Shown piece by piece: positions 23,533 through 32,330 of a stretch of DNA of 64,000 nt. The DNA is taken from the NCBI RefSeq assembly GCF_945859705.1, contig NC_079137.1, positions 29,507,322 through 29,571,321 of the forward strand, given 5' to 3'. A model generated the notes under the pieces. The model worked only from the letters and a program-made list of their open reading frames with translations. It had not been told where the DNA came from and did not search any database. Position 1 is the first letter of the stretch. Each line of letters opens with the position of its first letter. The translations under genes and the position numbers were made by a program. Origin of the DNA: Episyrphus balteatus (Eukaryota; Arthropoda; Insecta; Diptera; Syrphidae).

Positions 23533-25089
23533 ATGAACAAAACCTCTTCTAACATTAGAAAACGAAAACAGCCCAAAATCACCATCAACAAATCCATCGA
23601 GATGGAAGTGGCGCAGCAACTCGTTGTACTCAGCCGCCCGCCAAAGCAACCTTCGCAACAAAACGATGGAAATCCTGGTACCTCCAACAATGGCGCCACA
23701 ACCCGAGCCCTTCAAATCGAAATCGATGACGACCTCCTGACAAAGGAATGGAAGATGCCAGATAAAAGGCACAAGGCAGCAACACCATCACCCCGCCAAG
23801 ACATGGACACTGGCGCTCCATCACAAAACCAATTCGCCCCTCTGCTGGACATAACAATCCACACGCTAAAAAAGAACTCGCACAACCACAACATCACGAG
23901 ACAATTATCACAATCAGCAGTCAGCAACGTGGAGGAAGATGTCCCAGGACAAAATAATAACACCGATGGAAGCACCAAAGACGGTACCAACAATACTCCA
24001 ATCAACACCTTAGGAAAGGAAAGCATCCCTAGCGATATACCACATACAAGTAAGTACTGTCCGCCAATTATAATGAAAAATGTAGACACTAGAAAATTAT
24101 TATTTGATTTCCGAGAAAAGTCGGTAAACTTCGCGTATAGGATAGTGAATCGCGGGAACAGCAGTAGGCTGTACGTCGATAACGCAAAAGTCCATAGGGA
24201 GCTTATGGATCTAATGAGAAAGACAGAGAGTGCCCAAGCACACTCCTTCACTTTGAAGGAAGACAGAACCACCAACGTGGTCCTAAGGGGCCTCACCTCA
24301 GATTATTTGGAATCCGAGATCTTGGACGAGCTCAAAATGAGAGTCCCTTTCGCGGAAAAGGTTTCTATATTTGAAACACTTCGGTCTAGGCAAAAGAAAA
24401 TAAACTATAATCTCTTTTTGGTCCGGTTAACACCAGGCACCAGCATGGGGGAACTCCTCAAAATCAAATATTTGTTTAATACCAGGGTTCACTGGGAGAA
24501 GCCAAAGGGAAACACGGGCGCCCTACAGTGCAGGCGCTGCCAACAGTTCGGCCATCTCGCAAAGAATTGTGCAAACCAATACAGGTGCGTAAAATGCACC
24601 AATAACCACCAGCCCGGCGCCTGCACTGTGGAGAACAAGGGGGAGAGCAAGGCCACTTGCGTCAACTGCGGCTCAGACCACCCAGCTAACTTTAGAGGAT
24701 GCGAGTCCTACAAAAAATATGACTCCAGAAGAAAACGCCTTCTGCAAGAAGCAAGTGCTAAAAAAGCTGACGCAAGAGGCCTCTCCCTCGCGATCTCCAG
24801 GGGTGCCCCTGTGGCACCGGGTATTTCTTATGCCAGCCATTTCAAAGCAACCCAAAATAACACCCCCCGAGTGGAACCCATGTTCCCGAACTACTCCAAT
24901 AAAAAAACAGGACAATCCACTATTGATCAATTCATGTCACTGTCAAATGACCTTTTTGGCATTGGCATGAACACACTTATTTCGAATATTGAAAAGTTCA
25001 TGTCTAACCTAAACAATTTCAGCTCCCTCGCGGAAAAAAGAATAGCGTACCTCGACCTGGTCAACCAACTCCTTTTCTGCTCCAAATGA
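23533..25089 (+). CDS. LINE B ORF1: gag-like nucleic-acid chaperone
   Basis: 518 residues from the ATG at 23533 (MNKTSSNIRKRKQPK). ORF1 proteins of this clade coat the element RNA and guide it to the nucleus. The N-terminal part is polar and poorly ordered. The middle (about 175-330) matches the PRE_C2HC/RRM-like region of insect LINE gags (FAYRIVNRG, TNVVLRGL, IFETLRSRQKKINYNLFLVRL). Three tandem zinc knuckles follow: CRRCQQFGHLAKNC (333-346), CVKCTNNHQPGAC and CVNCGSDHPANFRGC. The stop TGA at 25087-25089 overlaps the ORF2 start as ATGA, a layout suited to coupled termination and reinitiation. The open frame extends upstream to 23488 but without an ATG. Confidence 0.92.
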   Translation: MNKTSSNIRKRKQPKITINKSIEMEVAQQLVVLSRPPKQPSQQNDGNPGTSNNGATTRALQIEIDDDLLTKEWKMPDKRHKAATPSPRQDMDTGAPSQNQFAPLLDITIHTLKKNSHNHNITRQLSQSAVSNVEEDVPGQNNNTDGSTKDGTNNTPINTLGKESIPSDIPHTSKYCPPIIMKNVDTRKLLFDFREKSVNFAYRIVNRGNSSRLYVDNAKVHRELMDLMRKTESAQAHSFTLKEDRTTNVVLRGLTSDYLESEILDELKMRVPFAEKVSIFETLRSRQKKINYNLFLVRLTPGTSMGELLKIKYLFNTRVHWEKPKGNTGALQCRRCQQFGHLAKNCANQYRCVKCTNNHQPGACTVENKGESKATCVNCGSDHPANFRGCESYKKYDSRRKRLLQEASAKKADARGLSLAISRGAPVAPGISYASHFKATQNNTPRVEPMFPNYSNKKTGQSTIDQFMSLSNDLFGIGMNTLISNIEKFMSNLNNFSSLAEKRIAYLDLVNQLLFCSK

Positions 25090-28010
25090 TGTGGTTAAAA
25101 ATTCTACAATTCAACATTACGTCCTTAGTTTCACAAGCGCGGAGAATAGAACTTCAAAAAATTCTCCAAGCTAGCAATTGTTCTTTTGCGTTTATTCAAG
25201 AAACTCATTTCTCGAATAGACACAGAATACAAATACAAAACTATCACACTTTAAGAAATGACAACCACCAGGGGGTAGCCCTGCTCATCAAAAATAACAT
25301 TGAATACGAGCTGGTGGACTATCACTCAACAAATTTTCCTTCGCTTTTCGTCACCATCAAACTGAAAATTGATAATTCACCCAAAACACTTCTACTAGGG
25401 TCGGTATACTTCCCCTCGAACACCCCCCCTGCACAATTTACCTCAGAACTCAACGCTATTGAAGCCCTCTCCAACAGATTTGATGGTTCAATTATAGGTG
25501 GTGACCTCAATGCTAGGAGTACCAATTGGGGGGACCACACCCATAACCTAAACGGTAAGACGCTTGAATCATGGTTACAAAACTTCAATCCATCCCTAGC
25601 CAACTTCACATCGGATACACCCACCTTTCCCAGAGGACCATCTTTTTTGGACCACTTTCTCATATCCAGTCATCTAATTAACCACTTCAATAAAAACTTC
25701 TCATTGAAAACCCTTCCCACCTTTACAGAGCACTGCCCCCTACTTCTGTGCATAAGTATTGGAGAAGCAAACATCTGCCTGCGTGAGGAGCACTCACTCA
25801 GATCATTTAAAAATACCAACTGGCAGTCCTTCAGAAACCAATTAGATAGCAACCTCCTTCAACTTTTTCCCCCAGCGACCTCCTGCCTACCCAATACCGA
25901 CATTGATAAATACATATCACATTTTAATCAAACACTCATTACCACCCTAGAAAGAAACTCCACAAGCTCTTCCATCTCATTCAACAAGTACAAGAACTTA
26001 CCCCCTGAAATCGAAAACCTCTATAAAGTCAAACACCAGTGGCAAAGGCGTTTAAAAAATATATTCCACAGATCCCTTAACAGAATCAGTCCAGCATATA
26101 GAGAGTTATCATCCCAGATCGCCTTATTAAACAACATTATTAAGCAAAAAGTAAACATCTGGTTAAACAAGGAACTAAGTAACAGACTTTCCAAAATTAA
26201 GCCTGGCCCATGGGCCTTTAAAGAGGCGTTCGGGATCTTGGGCAAAAAGAAAAAATTTCATTGCAATAAAGTGGTCGTTAATAATGAGACCTTCACCAGC
26301 GAAGCAAAAATCGTTGAATCTTTCGAAAAACACTTTACAGACGTGTACAAAGAAAGAGTGCCGCTATTCAACATAAACACCACGCAAAGAGCCCAAGAGT
26401 CCGCTAACTCAGTGGCTCTAAACACACCGGAACACATTTTCCTATTCAATTCCGAAAACTCTGCACTGAACCCTATTGCACCCCATATTTTTACTGACCC
26501 TGATTCTGTGAAGAACCTGCTTAAGCTTCTAAGACCAAAAAAATCGTCCGGGCCGGACAACATTTCTAATTACTTTCTGAAAAAAATTTCAAATCAAGCG
26601 GTTAACTTCCTAACAATTCTATACAATAATTGCATTAACAATGCCTACTTCCCCAGCCTCTGGAAAACAGCTAGGATCCTGCCTATAGTTAAAAAACAAA
26701 ACAATTTTGACATTAACAATTATAGACCGATTTCCCTACTTTCCAACACCGGGAAAATACTCGAAAGAATAATCCTGAACAAAATGAATTGCCCGCTAGA
26801 CAACCCCATAGACCCGATACCCGACTTCCAATTCGGGTTCCGCAGAGGACACTCCACCCTCCATGCGCTAACCAAATTTCAAAACGATATCATCTTAAAT
26901 CTGAGAGAAAAAAGATGCACAGTCGCCTGCTCTCTCGATGTTGAAAAAGCCTTCGATAGCGTATGGAGGGTGGGGCTTATCTCTAAACTCGTATCAATTA
27001 ATCTTCCTAGTTACATCTACAATATTCTGCACAGCTTTCTATCTAATAGAACTTTCTTCGTACAAATTCAAGGGACAAAGTCGAACCCCCGAAGCTGCGA
27101 CAGTGGCGTCCCGCAAGGGTCAATATTGGGCCCACACCTATACAACATCTTTGTGCACGACTTCCCCCATACATGGTCAGAAAATAATTTGGTCTCAACC
27201 GGTCTCCTTTACGCCGACGACACCATCGCGTACTCCAACCACGAATATCCACTAGTAGCTCTACACCACCTCGAAAAACACATCGGGGTCATAAACGACT
27301 ATTACAACACCTGGGGTATCAAGCTGAATGTCCCAAAATCAGAACTGATTTGCATCAGAAACGCGAGTGGTAAAGGTCCAATTGGAGTAGTAAGGGAAAG
27401 CAAACATCTCACACTAAACGTCAACGGTTGCCCAATCCAAGTTCAAAACAAGTTGAAATATTTAGGAATCAACTTCAACAATCTATTTAAATTTAATTAT
27501 CATGCTAAACTCACCATTGAAAAGACCAGAAAAGTCTCTAACATGCTGATGCCCTTTTTCAGGCACAGAGCCTTAAACAAAAAATCCAAACTACTGTTTT
27601 ATAAAACATTAGTTAGACCAGTAATGACATACGGGTTTCCAATATGGTTTACCATCTCTCCCTCGGTAGCCCAAAATATGGAAATCCTTGAAAGAAAACT
27701 TCTTAGGCTCTGTGCTGGTAAAAACTTTGAGACCCGGACCAAAAGATTCTCAAATAACTTTATTTACAGCGACACAAATACTGTCCCGCTGATGAAATAC
27801 GTCTCGCTTCTCATGAAAAAAACAATTTCAAACTTTGAACAATCCGAAAACGACTTAATAATACATTCCTTAGCATCCCAGACTGGGTCCTCTTGGGACG
27901 GCGTTGGTTATCTGTCACCACTCGGAATACTCTCAGTGGATCTTGACGCTCCAGTGTTAGAACCTTTAGAGTTCTATAACAGGGCCATCCCAAATCAAAA
28001 TCGCGGATAA
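25086..28010 (+). CDS. LINE B ORF2: AP endonuclease plus reverse transcriptase
   Basis: 974 residues; enzyme of target-primed reverse transcription. The N-terminal endonuclease/exonuclease/phosphatase domain (about 1-225) shows LQFNITSL, FIQETHF, GGDLNARSTNWGD, FLDHFLIS and the terminal FTEHCPLL with the catalytic His. The reverse transcriptase (about 470-770) shows NNYRPISLLSNTGKILERI, FGFRRGHSTLHAL, SLDVEKAFDSVW, GVPQGSILGP and the catalytic YADD (about 708-711), then KLKYLGINF. There is no RNase H after it. The frame is uninterrupted from start to stop at 28008-28010, so the copy may be competent. Start ATG overlaps the ORF1 stop by four bases; a second ATG follows at once. Confidence 0.95.
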   Translation: MMWLKILQFNITSLVSQARRIELQKILQASNCSFAFIQETHFSNRHRIQIQNYHTLRNDNHQGVALLIKNNIEYELVDYHSTNFPSLFVTIKLKIDNSPKTLLLGSVYFPSNTPPAQFTSELNAIEALSNRFDGSIIGGDLNARSTNWGDHTHNLNGKTLESWLQNFNPSLANFTSDTPTFPRGPSFLDHFLISSHLINHFNKNFSLKTLPTFTEHCPLLLCISIGEANICLREEHSLRSFKNTNWQSFRNQLDSNLLQLFPPATSCLPNTDIDKYISHFNQTLITTLERNSTSSSISFNKYKNLPPEIENLYKVKHQWQRRLKNIFHRSLNRISPAYRELSSQIALLNNIIKQKVNIWLNKELSNRLSKIKPGPWAFKEAFGILGKKKKFHCNKVVVNNETFTSEAKIVESFEKHFTDVYKERVPLFNINTTQRAQESANSVALNTPEHIFLFNSENSALNPIAPHIFTDPDSVKNLLKLLRPKKSSGPDNISNYFLKKISNQAVNFLTILYNNCINNAYFPSLWKTARILPIVKKQNNFDINNYRPISLLSNTGKILERIILNKMNCPLDNPIDPIPDFQFGFRRGHSTLHALTKFQNDIILNLREKRCTVACSLDVEKAFDSVWRVGLISKLVSINLPSYIYNILHSFLSNRTFFVQIQGTKSNPRSCDSGVPQGSILGPHLYNIFVHDFPHTWSENNLVSTGLLYADDTIAYSNHEYPLVALHHLEKHIGVINDYYNTWGIKLNVPKSELICIRNASGKGPIGVVRESKHLTLNVNGCPIQVQNKLKYLGINFNNLFKFNYHAKLTIEKTRKVSNMLMPFFRHRALNKKSKLLFYKTLVRPVMTYGFPIWFTISPSVAQNMEILERKLLRLCAGKNFETRTKRFSNNFIYSDTNTVPLMKYVSLLMKKTISNFEQSENDLIIHSLASQTGSSWDGVGYLSPLGILSVDLDAPVLEPLEFYNRAIPNQNRG

Positions 28011-29023
28011 TTATCCATTCGCCACTTGCGTCCCGCGATTCACTACAGTGTACGTTGGGGGAACCCCTTTTCTACCTATAAAATTATTAAAAATAAGTTA
28101 CCAAAATTCTCTAAAGATTGGCCGACAGTACTTACTTAAAAATACTAGAATAAGTATCATTTAGTTATCTTCTAATTGAAATAAAATACAATTCAAGTAT
28201 TTATCAAACAATATATAACAGGTATTATTATAAAATAAATAATTACAAAATCACCAATGTAAAAGACAATTAAATGAACAACAAATCAAAAGTAAAAATA
28301 TTTTATAAAACAAATAATTGTAATAATCAATGTTATCTGTCATTCATTATCTTCATTAATGAAGTTTCTTTTTTTTTTTCTTTTGTAACACCCTCTGTGT
28401 ATCTATGTTTATCTCGTCTCGTACTCAACAATCGAAGTATAAATGTGTTCCCCGATAAATGCCTTTTTCCTCCATGTTAATAATATTCACTAAAAAGGGA
28501 AAAAAAAACAAATAAATAATGAATCTAAGGGCGTACTCGCTCTTATAAACGAAAATGTTAACCTAACATACAATGTATTCACAAGAATCTGACCGAGCTC
28601 TCGCTCTAACAAAAAAAAAAAAAAGAAAATGTATATTTGTATTCCGTACATACTATGTATATTCGTATCTCACAAACCTAACAAATGTTCAAGGCATTCT
28701 ATCGTAGGGTTAGTTTGTAAGGTATCTGTAGTTTTTTTATTGTATATATGTATCCTAGTTTATAAGAGGGTGACAAAACGTCACACAGTTAACGTAAACA
28801 AAACTCTCTGTCATGAGCAAGAGTAGAAAAAAAGAAAAACATTTTACTGACCGCCATGAGGCAAACATTGTATTCATTTTCATTACAAAGCAACTGAAAG
28901 AGCAGGCAATACATTATAGCCGCCAGTTTAACTTAAGTAAAGTAGTAAAGAATTGTTATTTTTAGACTAAGACAGCAACTGTAACCTAAAAGACTCAATA
29001 AAGAAATTCAATTCAATTCAATT
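28011..29023 (+). other. 3' UTR of LINE B
   Basis: A 1-kb AT-rich untranslated region. It contains an A run at about 28610-28623, a polyadenylation-like AATAAAG at about 28998, and ends with ATTCA repeats at 29006-29024. Short open frames here show no similarity. Confidence 0.75.
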
Positions 29024-29057
29024 CAAACTCAAAAATAATTATAGGGTGTTCTTAAAT

Positions 29058-29237
29058 TAATGAATTATAAGGGATTGACCGCATCGGAGAGGTATGCGTG
29101 TAAAGTCTTGGCCACACCGGAGGGTACATGCGGTAGCGGTACGGGTAATTGTATGAACAAAATTCCAAACTGACAAATCAACGTTCAGATGTGGCCACAC
29201 CGAAGGGTATATGCGGTTGCGGTACGTGTAATTGTAA
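29058..29237. mobile_element. Fragments of the 172-bp palindrome family
   Basis: At least two broken pieces: CCGCATCGGAGAGGTATGCG near 29078, and a rearranged arm pair starting GTCTTGGCCACACCGGAGGG at 29105, with GGTAGC GGTACG GGTA and later GGTTGC GGTACG. They precede a full copy. Order suggests repeated insertion and deletion at one locus. Confidence 0.65.
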
Positions 29238-29409
29238 AGGCTTGGCCACACTGGAGGGTATGCGGTAGCGGTACGGGTAGCGGTGAGGGTACTTGTATGA
29301 AAAAAATTCCAAACTGACACATCAACGTTCAAATGTGGAATTTTTTTCATACAAATATTGTTACCGCTACCCGTACCGCTACCGCGTACCCTCCGGTGTG
29401 GCCAAGCCT
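29238..29409. mobile_element. 172-bp palindromic MITE family, copy 4
   Basis: A full 172-bp copy. Flanks are TAA (29235-29237) and TTA (29410-29412), so no direct duplication; the neighbouring fragments suggest rearrangement after insertion. Confidence 0.85.
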
Positions 29410-29754
29410 TTAGAGGCTTGACCACACCGGTGGCTGAAGCGAAACGAAATTTTGCATACAAAATTTCGTTAACGAAAACTTGAACGAAATTAAATTTGTT
29501 TAGTTTTTGCTTTTAAACTTATTTGCTGATGTTTTTTATTGAATTTTTTAATTTTTTTATTTTTACTTTTCTATAATACCCGATGGTATTTTTTTTCAAC
29601 ATGTTCGCTGTTGACTTTTGAGACATCAAACATTTTTCGTTTCTCTTCAGCTGCGTACTATAGGCTTATAGATTCTATATATGTACAAAGAACGTGGTTC
29701 AGCCTTGATTCAGGAATTTAACAACACGGAATTCTTTTGAAAAATCATAACCCC

Positions 29755-29910
29755 CTGAATACAATGGTGTAGCTGTGGCTATAGCTAGTAGCGCAAGTTG
29801 AAGAATTCTCAACTTTTTGCTCAGCTACCGCCAACTTTTGTAGGGTTTTCCCTCAGTAAAATTTTGACAGTACTAACAAGCTATAGCCACAGCTACACCA
29901 TTGTATTCAG
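29755..29910. mobile_element. 156-bp inverted-repeat element, CTGAATACAATGG ends
   Basis: Perfect arms of about 30 bp (29755-29784 and 29881-29910), beginning CTGAATACAATGGTGTAGCT. The middle is non-coding. No clear target duplication. Confidence 0.7.
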
Positions 29911-29944
29911 CCAGTAAACATCATTAGGATTATTCACAAATCAC

Positions 29945-30387
29945 AATCCGATGCAACTGGTCTAGTATCATTGCAAAAGTGCAAAAGTGTAAAATCTTAC
30001 AACACTACAACAACAAAATATATGGATTGAAATTTTACAATGGTCTTGCACTTTTTCTATACCCTAATACTACGTTTCCACCTATCCTAAATCCGAGATT
30101 TAGCTAAGTAGATTTAGAATAAATCTCGAGATTTATTTTAAATCTACTTCGCTAAATCTCAGATTTGAGTTCAGCTAGCCTAATCACCTACTTTCAATCC
30201 GAGATTTAGAATAAAACTCGAGATTTGTGCTAAATCTACTTAGCTAAATCTCGGATTTAGGATAGGTGGAAACGTAGTATAACCCTATTGCAAAATAAAA
30301 ATACAATAGAGTAAAATTATTTTAGACAGATGGCAGCTCACAGTCGCGTCGCCCATGATAAACCGTTTGTCTTTTTATTCTGTTTAT
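29945..30387. repeat. Duplicated segment, copy 1 (filled by MITEs)
   Basis: Sequence around CGATGCAACTGGTCTAGTAT to TCTTTTTATTCTGTTTATA recurs at 31598-31828. Copy 1 contains one MITE (30068-30279) and is followed directly by the triple palindrome array; copy 2 has neither. The pair therefore works as a filled/empty site comparison. Confidence 0.85.
30068..30279. mobile_element. MITE, TACTACGTTTCC family, long copy
   Basis: A 212-bp element with inverted ends TACTACGTTTCCACCTATCC and complement, flanked by TAA on both sides (30065-30067, 30280-30282). The interior consists of repeated AAATCTACTTAGCTAAATCT-like words in both directions. Copy 2 of the surrounding duplication lacks it. Confidence 0.85.
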
Positions 30388-30389
30388 AA

Positions 30390-30561
30390 AGGCTTGGCCA
30401 CACCGGAGGGTATGCGGTAGCGGTACGGGTAGAGGTAACGGTACTTGTATGAAAAAAATTCCAAACTGACATATCAACGTTCAGATGTGGAATTTTTTTC
30501 ATACAAATATCGTTACCGCTACCCGTACCTCTACCGCATACCCTCCGGTGTGGCCAAGCCT
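30390..30561. mobile_element. 172-bp palindromic MITE family, copy 5 (array unit 1)
   Basis: First of three end-to-end copies. Left flank TAA (30387-30389). It is separated from the next copy by only TA. Near-perfect palindrome. Confidence 0.9.
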
Positions 30562-30563
30562 TA

Positions 30564-30735
30564 AGGCTTGGCCACACAGGAGGGTATGCGGTAGCGGTAC
30601 GGGTAGAGGTAACGGTACTTGTATGAACAAAATTCCAAACTGACATATCAACGTTCAGATGTTGAATTTTTTTCATACAAATATCGTTACCTCTACCCGT
30701 ACCGCTACCGCATACCCTCCGGTGTGGCCAAGCCT
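30564..30735. mobile_element. 172-bp palindromic MITE family, copy 6 (array unit 2)
   Basis: Second array unit, exactly 172 bp, opening AGGCTTGGCCACACAGGAGG (one change from consensus). Separated from the third unit by TTAA. Confidence 0.9.
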
Positions 30736-30739
30736 TTAA

Positions 30740-30911
30740 AGGCTTGGCCACACCGGAGGGTACGCGGTAGAGGTACAGGTAACGGTACGGGTATTTGTAT
30801 GGAAAAAATTCCAAACTGACACATCAACGTTCGGGTGTGGAATTTTTTTAATATAAATATCGTTGCCGCTACCCGTACCGCTACCGCGTACCCTCCGGTG
30901 TGGCCAAGCCT
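30740..30911. mobile_element. 172-bp palindromic MITE family, copy 7 (array unit 3)
   Basis: Third array unit, 172 bp, followed by TAA (30912-30914), which matches the TAA before unit 1. The array as a whole sits in one TAA target. It is more divergent than units 1 and 2 (GTACGCGG, GGGTATTTGTATGG). Confidence 0.9.
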
Positions 30912-30915
30912 TAAT

Positions 30916-31158
30916 AGGGGTATTCACGATCCGGTGTAACAAAAAGGTGTAAAAATGCAAAATTCTGTTTACTACTACTACAACTACAATAGACAAATTT
31001 CGCACCATTGTATTTTATTTTTGCAATAGGGTTGGGGTATATCAAAAGTGTAAAAATGTAAAAAAATTTTAGTCTGTATATTTGGTTGTTTTATTTTAAG
31101 AAAATGTTACACTTTTACAACAATACAAGACCATTTGCATCGAATCGTGAATACCCCT
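30916..31158. mobile_element. MITE, AGGGGTATTCACGAT family, copy 1
   Basis: A 243-bp element with inverted ends AGGGGTATTCACGAT and ATCGTGAATACCCCT, flanked by AAT on both sides (30913-30915, 31159-31161). It abuts the triple palindrome array on the left and another family member on the right. Confidence 0.8.
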
Positions 31159-31161
31159 AAT

Positions 31162-31241
31162 AGGGGCGTTCACGATCTATTGTAAAAAAATAAAATTTTA
31201 CATTTTTACTAGGCCTGTTGCACCAGATCGTGAATACCCCT
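31162..31241. mobile_element. MITE, AGGGGTATTCACGAT family, short copy
   Basis: An 80-bp element (AGGGGCGTTCACGATC to GATCGTGAATACCCCT). The same internal sequence recurs at 32006-32330, where another element is inserted in it. The left flank is AAT and the right flank ATT. Confidence 0.75.
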
Positions 31242-31597
31242 ATTGTATATATATTTCCATAGTACTATCATAGTACTATTAAAAAAGCTGAATTTGTATG
31301 AAATAAATACACCTCAAAATAGTGGTGACTTGAACTAAAGCCAGAACTATAATTGTCGGATCGTCGGATGAAAACGGAGGGGAACAGCGCTCGCAACCGC
31401 ACTCGACGGATGAAAACTTGTCGAAAATACAAAGAAAAAAACAACAATTGACAGTAGCTTCTGACTCCATCCGCCAATTATGGTTCTGGATTAACACTAA
31501 ATTCGACTTCATGATAGTACTATAGTGCCTGTCTCTTAGAGGATATAATATATGGAGTGCTTGTTCCTATACCTAATACATTAGGGGTATTCACGAA

Positions 31598-31828
31598 CCG
31601 ATGCAACTGGTCTAGTATCATTGCAAAAGTGCAAAAGTGTAAAATCTTACAACACTACAACAACAAAATATATGGATTGAAATTTTACAATGGTCTTGCA
31701 CTTTTGCTATACCCAACCCTATTGCAAAATAAAAATACAATGGAGTAAAATTATTTTTGACAGATGGCAGCTCACCGGGCCGTCGCGTCGCCCATGATAA
31801 ACAGTTTGTCTTTTTATTCTGTTTATAA
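31598..31828. repeat. Duplicated segment, copy 2 (empty)
   Basis: Unoccupied counterpart of 29945-30387. The joins CTATACCCAACCCTATTGC and TTCTGTTTATAATGG show the two insertion targets without MITEs. Confidence 0.85.
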
Positions 31829-32005
31829 TGGTTGTCGCTACTCATGTCCTGTAATTTAGTTTCTTTTGATGTAAAAAAATTTGTGAAAATTAATTAACCC
31901 GAACAAAACAAAGAATTAAATTATAAAAAATGGAAAAAAAGAAGAAGCAACGGTGGAGGAAAAAAAAACATCATTCATACTTCAATATTTACTATAGATA
32001 AGAAG

Positions 32006-32330
32006 AGGGGCGTTCACGATCTATTGTAAAAAAATAAAATTTTACATTTTTACTAGGCCTGTTGCAATCATGGTATAAAAAGACAAGGTATGATCATTTG
32101 AGCCGCCATCTTACAAAATGGGGTAGTAAGGTTTTGACGTTTGGCATTTGTCAAAGTCAAAAGCAACAACAATTTCCAAGACAAATTTGTTTACAACAAC
32201 AATTTCAATGGGCTGGGCTGTCAAAACCTTAAGTAGCCATAAGTTTTGACAGTTCTCGATACTGAGTTTTTTCTAATGATCATACCTTCTCTTTTTATAC
32301 CATGTGTTGCACCAGATCGCGAATACCCCT
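32006..32330. mobile_element. MITE, AGGGG family, interrupted copy
   Basis: Same sequence as 31162-31241 but split by a 236-bp CATGG-type element at 32069-32304. Right end GCGAATACCCCT. Removing the insert and one copy of TGTTGCA restores the short form. Confidence 0.8.
32069..32304. mobile_element. 236-bp CATGGTATAAAAAG element, copy 1
   Basis: Inverted ends CATGGTATAAAAAG and CTTTTTATACCATG. Flanked by TGTTGCAAT and TGTTGCACC (7 of 9 positions equal), an aged 9-bp target duplication. The interior contains CAACAACAATTTC repeats. The second copy at 49118-49353 is also exactly 236 bp, in the opposite orientation, with a perfect 9-bp duplication. Confidence 0.85.

Larger units (their letters stand above)
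23313..29023 (+). mobile_element. Full-length Jockey-like non-LTR retrotransposon (LINE B)
   Basis: A 5.7-kb element bounded by the 13-14 bp target duplication, with a 5' UTR of about 220 bp, two intact overlapping ORFs and a 3' UTR of about 1 kb. The tail is not poly(A) but about four units of ATTCA just after AATAAAG. It lacks an RNase H domain, which with the ORF sizes and the knuckle layout argues for the Jockey clade over I or R1. Codon use in both ORFs is richer in C and G than in surrounding DNA. Intact reading frames and exact target duplications suggest a recent insertion by a potentially active element. It lies head to head with the angel gene. Confidence 0.93.

Noticed and set aside
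30338..30814. 158-codon minus-strand open frame with repeated sequence (PHRRVCGSGTGSGND and HTSTVTSTRTATAYPP), also at 8751, 16200 and 29057
   Set aside because: It is a translation of the palindromic MITE. Repetition of the peptide follows the DNA hexamers, and the same frame appears on both strands. No protein gene.
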